Assembly (NCBI GenBank): GCA_012317185.1
Contig: CP048838.1
Span: 1,860,001 to 1,924,000 of the forward strand
Direction of reading: 5' to 3'
DNA: 64,000 nucleotides
From: [Clostridium] innocuum
GTDB taxonomy: Bacteria > Bacillota_I > Bacilli_A > Erysipelotrichales > Erysipelotrichaceae
In this document: positions 60,115 through 64,000 of the stretch, piece by piece
Numbering within the stretch: the stretch's first letter is position 1
Layout: each line of letters begins with the position of its first letter
The notes under the pieces: generated by a model
Seen by the model: only the letters and a program-made list of their open reading frames with translations
What the model was told of the DNA's origin: nothing
The model's database searches: none
Made by a program: the position numbers and the translations under genes

Positions 60115-62517
60115 ATGAAAATAAGTAAGAAATGGCTAAGCCAGTATATGGACTTATCCGATATGAGCATAGAGGAAATTGCGGATAAAATAACGTCTGC
60201 CGGTCTTGAGGTAGAGGGCATTGAAAAAATGAGTCAGGGAAGCAATCTGGTCATCGGTAAGGTGATAAGCTGTGAGGATCATTCGGATTCCGATCATCTG
60301 CATGTATGCCAGGTTGACCTTGGAGATAAAATTGAACAAATCGTATGCGGTGCGCCAAATGTGGCAGCCGGACAAAAGGTAATTGTGGCTCGTGTCGGAG
60401 CGAAGCTTCTGGGTGGTGACATCAAGGCAGGTGTTATCCGTGGACAGGAGTCCAATGGAATGATCTGTTCCCTGCTGGAGCTGGGCGTTGATCCGCATCA
60501 GCTGAGTGAGGAAAGCAAAAACGGCATTGAGGTGCTGGATGAGGATGCACCGGTGGGGAATGAAAATCCGCTGGGCTACCTCGCTCTGGATGATGAAATT
60601 CTGGATGTGGGATTAACACCGAATCGAAATGACTGTATGGCTGCGTGGTCCATGGCACTGGAAACAGGTGCGATTCTGCATAAGGAAGTGAATATCCCAT
60701 ATGTAGAGGGTGCTGCCAATGTAGGGGAAGCAAGCAGGCTGATCGTTCGCAGTGAAACAGAGAAATGTCCGCTCTTTTTGGGAAAGGTCATCAATTCCGT
60801 AACCATTAAGCCTTCACCGAAATGGATGCAGGAGCTGTTGATGGCAGCCGGAATGAAGTCAATCAACAATGTTGTTGATATCAGTAATATTGTTATGCTG
60901 GAAACAGGGCAGCCGCTGCATTTCTATGATCTTGATGCTATTCCGGCACAGGAAATCACAGTGAAGGATCAACAGCGGTTTGATTACACAGCACTGGATG
61001 GAGAAAGCTATCACATTGAAGAGGATGATATCGTCATTACGACAGAGGGGAAACCAATCGGTATTGCCGGTATCATGGGAGGTGATGATTCCAAGATTGA
61101 GGAAACGACAAAGGGAATCATTATCGAGGCAGCAATCTTCCATCACGTATCCATCCGAAACACCAGCCGCCGTTTGAATCTTGGCACGGATGCCAGTGTC
61201 CGCTATCAGAAGGGTATCGAGCCGATGGCCACCTTCAAGGCTGTGGATCGTGCAGTGCAGCTGCTGATTGAATATGCAGATGCAAGTGGATTGGAAGAAA
61301 CCAAGCAGTATGGCAGCAACGGCTATACACCGTTGGAATTTGATGTGAATCTGGATCGCATCAATGTTCTACTTGGCACGGATTTCCAGCAGGAAGAGGT
61401 TATGAAGGTACTGGATGATCTGCATCTGGAGCCGTCTGTTAACAATTCGGATATTCATGTGAAAATCCCAAGCTATCGAATGGATCTGGCAATCGAGGCC
61501 GATATCGCAGAGGAAATCATCCGCATTCTGGGATATGACCGTCTGCCAAGTACAATGCCGAAGATGCCTTCCACTGTCGGAGCGCTGAACAGACGCCAGC
61601 AGCTGCGCAGAAAATACAGAAATATGCTTTCTGATCTGGGCTACAATGAAGCGGTTACCTATTCTCTGGTTGGGAAAAAGGAAATCGAGGATGCAGTCAT
61701 GCCGCACAAGGACATTGTCGAGCTGGCAGCTCCGATGAGTGAGGATCACAAATATGTACGGGATTCCATTCTGCCGAGTCTGCTGGAGTGTGTGGCTTAT
61801 AATCAGGCGCGTTCCATCAAGGATATTGCATTGTTTGAAATCAGCAATGTCTATGGATTGGGACACGTGGAGGAACGTCTGGCTGTGGCAGCAAGCGGTG
61901 CTCTGCAGGAAAACCGCTGGCAGAAATTCCGCATGGAGGTGGATTTCTATACCGTGAAGGGACTGGTCGAGGCACTTCTGGAGAGTATCGGTTATCAGGG
62001 AAGCCGTGTAGTGTTTAAGGAAAATCATACCGATATTGTACATTTCCATCCATATCGCAGTGCAGAGGTGTATCTTGGAAGAGAGCTTCTTGGACTGGTT
62101 GGTCAGATTCATCCGAAAATGGCGCAGGCCTATGATATTACAGAAACACTTGCTCTGGAAATCAATCTGGAGGTTCTCTTGAAGAACAAGCCGGGAAAGG
62201 TGAAGTTCACCGAGGTAAGCAAATATCCATCCATCAGCCGCGACCTTGCATTTGTCGTGAAGGAGGATGTTAAGGTAGCGGATATCATTAGCAGCATTAA
62301 GAAAAACGGCAAGCTGGAGAAAGAGAATATTATCCAGAATGTGGAGGTGTTTGATGTTTACACCGGAGAACATGTGGAGAAGGGAAGCAAGTCTATCGCG
62401 TTGAGCATTGTTTTCCAATCTGCACAGCGTACGCTGAAGGATGCGGATATCAATGAAATCCACAACAGGATTCTGGAAACACTGGAGAAGGATCTGCACG
62501 CACAGCTGCGAGCATAA
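60115..62517 (+). CDS. pheT: Phenylalanyl-tRNA synthetase beta subunit
   Basis: The 800-residue protein has domains in order: N-terminal B1, an EMAP/tRNA-binding-like B2 (about 40-150, VIGKVISCEDHSDSDHLHVCQVDLG), the B3/B4 editing domain (about 200-400), B5, the catalytic-like core and the C-terminal ferredoxin-fold anticodon-binding FDX-ACB (about 705-800, KYPSISRDLAFVVKEDVKVADI). Normal length for a bacterial heterotetramer (alpha2 beta2). It lies 12 bp after pheS with AGGAGGACGC before the ATG. Confidence 0.95.
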   Translation: MKISKKWLSQYMDLSDMSIEEIADKITSAGLEVEGIEKMSQGSNLVIGKVISCEDHSDSDHLHVCQVDLGDKIEQIVCGAPNVAAGQKVIVARVGAKLLGGDIKAGVIRGQESNGMICSLLELGVDPHQLSEESKNGIEVLDEDAPVGNENPLGYLALDDEILDVGLTPNRNDCMAAWSMALETGAILHKEVNIPYVEGAANVGEASRLIVRSETEKCPLFLGKVINSVTIKPSPKWMQELLMAAGMKSINNVVDISNIVMLETGQPLHFYDLDAIPAQEITVKDQQRFDYTALDGESYHIEEDDIVITTEGKPIGIAGIMGGDDSKIEETTKGIIIEAAIFHHVSIRNTSRRLNLGTDASVRYQKGIEPMATFKAVDRAVQLLIEYADASGLEETKQYGSNGYTPLEFDVNLDRINVLLGTDFQQEEVMKVLDDLHLEPSVNNSDIHVKIPSYRMDLAIEADIAEEIIRILGYDRLPSTMPKMPSTVGALNRRQQLRRKYRNMLSDLGYNEAVTYSLVGKKEIEDAVMPHKDIVELAAPMSEDHKYVRDSILPSLLECVAYNQARSIKDIALFEISNVYGLGHVEERLAVAASGALQENRWQKFRMEVDFYTVKGLVEALLESIGYQGSRVVFKENHTDIVHFHPYRSAEVYLGRELLGLVGQIHPKMAQAYDITETLALEINLEVLLKNKPGKVKFTEVSKYPSISRDLAFVVKEDVKVADIISSIKKNGKLEKENIIQNVEVFDVYTGEHVEKGSKSIALSIVFQSAQRTLKDADINEIHNRILETLEKDLHAQLRA

Positions 62518-62552
62518 CCACCTGTTTCAGGAATACCGATAATTTATAGAAA

Positions 62553-62589
62553 GAGATGACAGGCATTTCGCACATGTCATCCTTTTTTT
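62553..62589 (+). terminator. Rho-independent terminator of pheST
   Basis: GATGACA / TGTCATC stem, 13-nt loop and a C-T7 run. In the remaining gap 62590-62886, ORFs exist on both strands but none has a ribosome-binding site. Confidence 0.85.
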
Positions 62590-62810
62590 ATATCTGCTTT
62601 CAGAAATCAGGATGCCATGTAGAATCCAATGGCAGCGTACATAAAAAACATGGAACGGTTGCGAAAGAAACAACAGAAACAGCCTTATTCTTTTGATTTC
62701 CCTGTTATAAGGAAGGCAATAAATGAAGCTGATATGCAAAAGGGCTGTACCGGTTTGATTGCGCATATAATCCCTATCATGCCGCAATTCTATATGCCTG
62801 TAAAGGAAAT

Positions 62811-62859
62811 AAAAAAACGCGCCTTTAACTCTACATTATATAGAGAAAATGCGTGTTTA
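62811..62859 (-). terminator. Probable terminator of the YkuE-like gene (minus strand)
   Basis: On the minus strand, ACACGC ... GCGCGT with an inner CTCTA / TAGAG hairpin, followed by TTTTTTT. Confidence 0.65.
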
Positions 62860-62886
62860 TGCTGAGACGGCTGTTTCCCATCCTCT

Positions 62887-63762
62887 TTACTTCTTTCCGG
62901 ACTCATGCTGGAGACGGAATACAAGAATTTGCGGAGGAGCCAGCAGGCGCATGTCGATATCCTTGGTTCCAAGACCATTGGATACATACAGACTGGTACC
63001 ATTGATATCATAGGAGCCGTGATTATAGGTTGCAGCTCCTTCCATGGTATGCAGCGGTCCTAATAGCGGCAGATAGATCTGTCCGCCCAAAGAATGCCCC
63101 GCGATGATCAGATTGAGATATTTTGTATTGATTCCGCTTGTTTTTACAATATCGGGACAGTGCGTCACCAGAATATTAAATTCGTCCTCACTGACCTTTT
63201 TCATAGCCCTGTCCGGCTGCGGATCGCCGTTCAGCATATTGTTTAAACCGATCAGTGATATGCTGGAATCGCCCTTGTTTCTGAGCCGTATACTGGTATC
63301 ACTCAGAATTTCAAAATCGCTGTCATATAAAATCTGAGAAACGATCTTCTTTGTCTTGTCATTCGCCAGATCCTCATCACCGAGAACGGCGAACTTGCCA
63401 AGTGGTGCATCGATGCTTTTCAGGATGGTTGTCAAATCCTTGCTCATCTGAGAATCCGGAGCCTTTGTCTGCGGGTTGGAGAACATGTCACCACCGAAAA
63501 TCACAACATCGGCACCGGTTGTATTCAGCTTGCTGATCATACTCGTAAGACGTTCTTTGTTCATGTATTCATTGTATTTGATATCGCTGATGAATGCGAT
63601 TTTCAAATCGTTCATATCTTCCGGTATCTTGCTGGAGGAAATCGTCTGATAGGAGAGGTTCACACGGTCTACGGAAATATAGATGGAGTAGAAGAAGACT
63701 CCGGCGACGATCAGAGCAAGAAGTATCAGGACAGAAACGATTTTAAGTAGTTTTTTTACCAT
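62887..63762 (-). CDS. YkuE-like membrane-anchored metallophosphoesterase with altered metal ligands
   Basis: The 291-residue protein has an N-terminal membrane segment (about residues 5-28) and a calcineurin-like phosphoesterase domain facing outside. Canonical motifs are DxH, GDxx, GNH(D/E), HxPD and GHTHGGQ. Here they read ISDIKYN (His lost), GGDMF (kept), LGDEDL (Asn and His both replaced), THCPDI (kept) and AGHSLGGQI (second His lost). The fold is clear but several metal ligands are missing, so catalysis is doubtful. Start 63762 uses GAGGTG 7 bp upstream; a GTG at 63771 is not preferred. Confidence 0.82.
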   Translation of the reverse strand: MVKKLLKIVSVLILLALIVAGVFFYSIYISVDRVNLSYQTISSSKIPEDMNDLKIAFISDIKYNEYMNKERLTSMISKLNTTGADVVIFGGDMFSNPQTKAPDSQMSKDLTTILKSIDAPLGKFAVLGDEDLANDKTKKIVSQILYDSDFEILSDTSIRLRNKGDSSISLIGLNNMLNGDPQPDRAMKKVSEDEFNILVTHCPDIVKTSGINTKYLNLIIAGHSLGGQIYLPLLGPLHTMEGAATYNHGSYDINGTSLYVSNGLGTKDIDMRLLAPPQILVFRLQHESGKK

Positions 63763-63815
63763 TGCCGACACCTCATATTCCTTACTATTCTATCATAAAT
63801 TGCGGTGCATTGCCA

Positions 63816-63842
63816 TAAGAAAAGACAGTCGTTTGACTGTCT
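63816..63842 (-). terminator. Rho-independent terminator of the RNase J gene (minus strand)
   Basis: Perfect stem AGACAGTC / GACTGTCT (63823-63842) with a 4-base loop; on the minus strand TTTTCTT follows. It overlaps the stop codon. Confidence 0.82.
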
Positions 63843-63999
63843 AGGATTGTGCGTTCTGCGGTTCCTTCTTTTTCGCCGGACGCTTGGTTGCTCTGGCAGC
63901 TCTGGCCTGTGCCATGGCAGCCATTGCCGTCTTGGAATTGATAATGACAGGGATGACGATCGGATTACGATGCGTCTTGTTATACAGGAACGGCTCCAG
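63841..63999 (-). CDS. rnj: Ribonuclease J, C-terminal end only
   Basis: The last 52 codons of a minus-strand gene run off the right edge. The residues LEPFLYNKTHRNPIVIPVII match the conserved RNase J C-terminus (xxFLYEKTxRxPMIxPVIM). A basic Ala/Arg/Lys-rich tail follows (AARATKRPAKKKEPQNAQS) that is longer than usual. RNase J is the 5'-3' exonuclease and endonuclease of Firmicute mRNA decay. Whether it is J1 or J2 cannot be told from this fragment. Confidence 0.75.
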   Translation of the reverse strand: MEPFLYNKTHRNPIVIPVIINSKTAMAAMAQARAARATKRPAKKKEPQNAQS

Positions 64000-64000
64000 T

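Noticed and set aside
61369..62499. A 376-codon minus-strand ORF inside pheT
   Set aside because: It is antisense to a clear synthetase gene and rich in Cys/His/Leu, as expected for a shadow frame.
62629..62865. A 78-codon plus-strand ORF between pheT and the YkuE-like gene
   Set aside because: It has no ribosome-binding site, covers the minus-strand terminator hairpin and resembles no protein I know.

Overview
The window reads as chromosome of a low-to-moderate GC, spore-forming Firmicute (Bacillota). Strong Shine-Dalgarno sites, intrinsic terminators, two T-box leaders, a spoIIGA-sigE-sigG block and a Gram-positive type IV pilus operon all point that way. The gene content reminds me of the Erysipelotrichales ([Clostridium] innocuum-like); that placement is from memory and is an inference. 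Most of the window is ordinary, densely coding chromosome. No rRNA, tRNA, CRISPR array, insertion sequence or prophage was seen.

Layout. 1-3.6 kb: two paralogous FMN-binding lipoproteins around a CapA-family lipoprotein, then a NusG-domain-II protein, a Gx-transporter-type membrane protein and a TSCPD protein; this looks like part of a flavin-based extracytoplasmic redox module. 3.7-7.3 kb: a heterodimeric ABC exporter. 7.8-14 kb: dUTPase, two PadR-controlled membrane-protein operons, an acetyltransferase, and a CD3324-type small regulator with an unusual structured leader. 14.0-14.2 kb: a probable free-standing small RNA. 14.3-17.4 kb: lspA, rluD, a rhomboid-like protein and a dCMP deaminase. 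17.6-24.6 kb: a YheO-like regulator divergent from a catabolic operon (RidA, cellobiose-type PTS, PatB/MalY C-S lyase, GH1 phospho-glycosidase, proline-racemase family). 24.8-30.8 kb: rnhC, then cvpA-mutS2-uvrC and a GerE-like gene without a normal start. 31.2-36 kb: a degenerate resolvase, a VanY-like protein lacking its zinc ligands, a GerM-like protein, a YfcE-type phosphodiesterase and a CofE-like protein.

36.4-44.2 kb: a 58-residue ORF, spoIIGA, sigE, sigG, a YlmC/YmxH protein, sepF, ylmH, divIVA and T-box-controlled ileS. Probable Spo0A boxes precede spoIIGA and a sigma-F/G-type promoter precedes sigG. 44.6-47.3 kb: an HD-GYP protein and a TrmH-type methyltransferase. 47.7-58.7 kb: a complete monoderm type IV pilus operon (major pilin, PilD, PilC, PilM, PilN, PilO, three minor prepilins, PilB, PilT). 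One minor prepilin carries four tandem modules resembling CBM5/12 (chitin-binding type 3) domains and is the best candidate here for something new, a pilus-borne carbohydrate adhesin. 58.8-64 kb: T-box-controlled pheST, a degenerate YkuE-like phosphoesterase and the 3' end of an RNase J gene.

A recurring theme is enzymes with conserved folds but missing catalytic residues: the rhomboid-like protein, the VanY-like protein, the resolvase-like protein and the YkuE-like protein. Gene starts were chosen by ribosome-binding-site spacing and often differ from the longest ORF.
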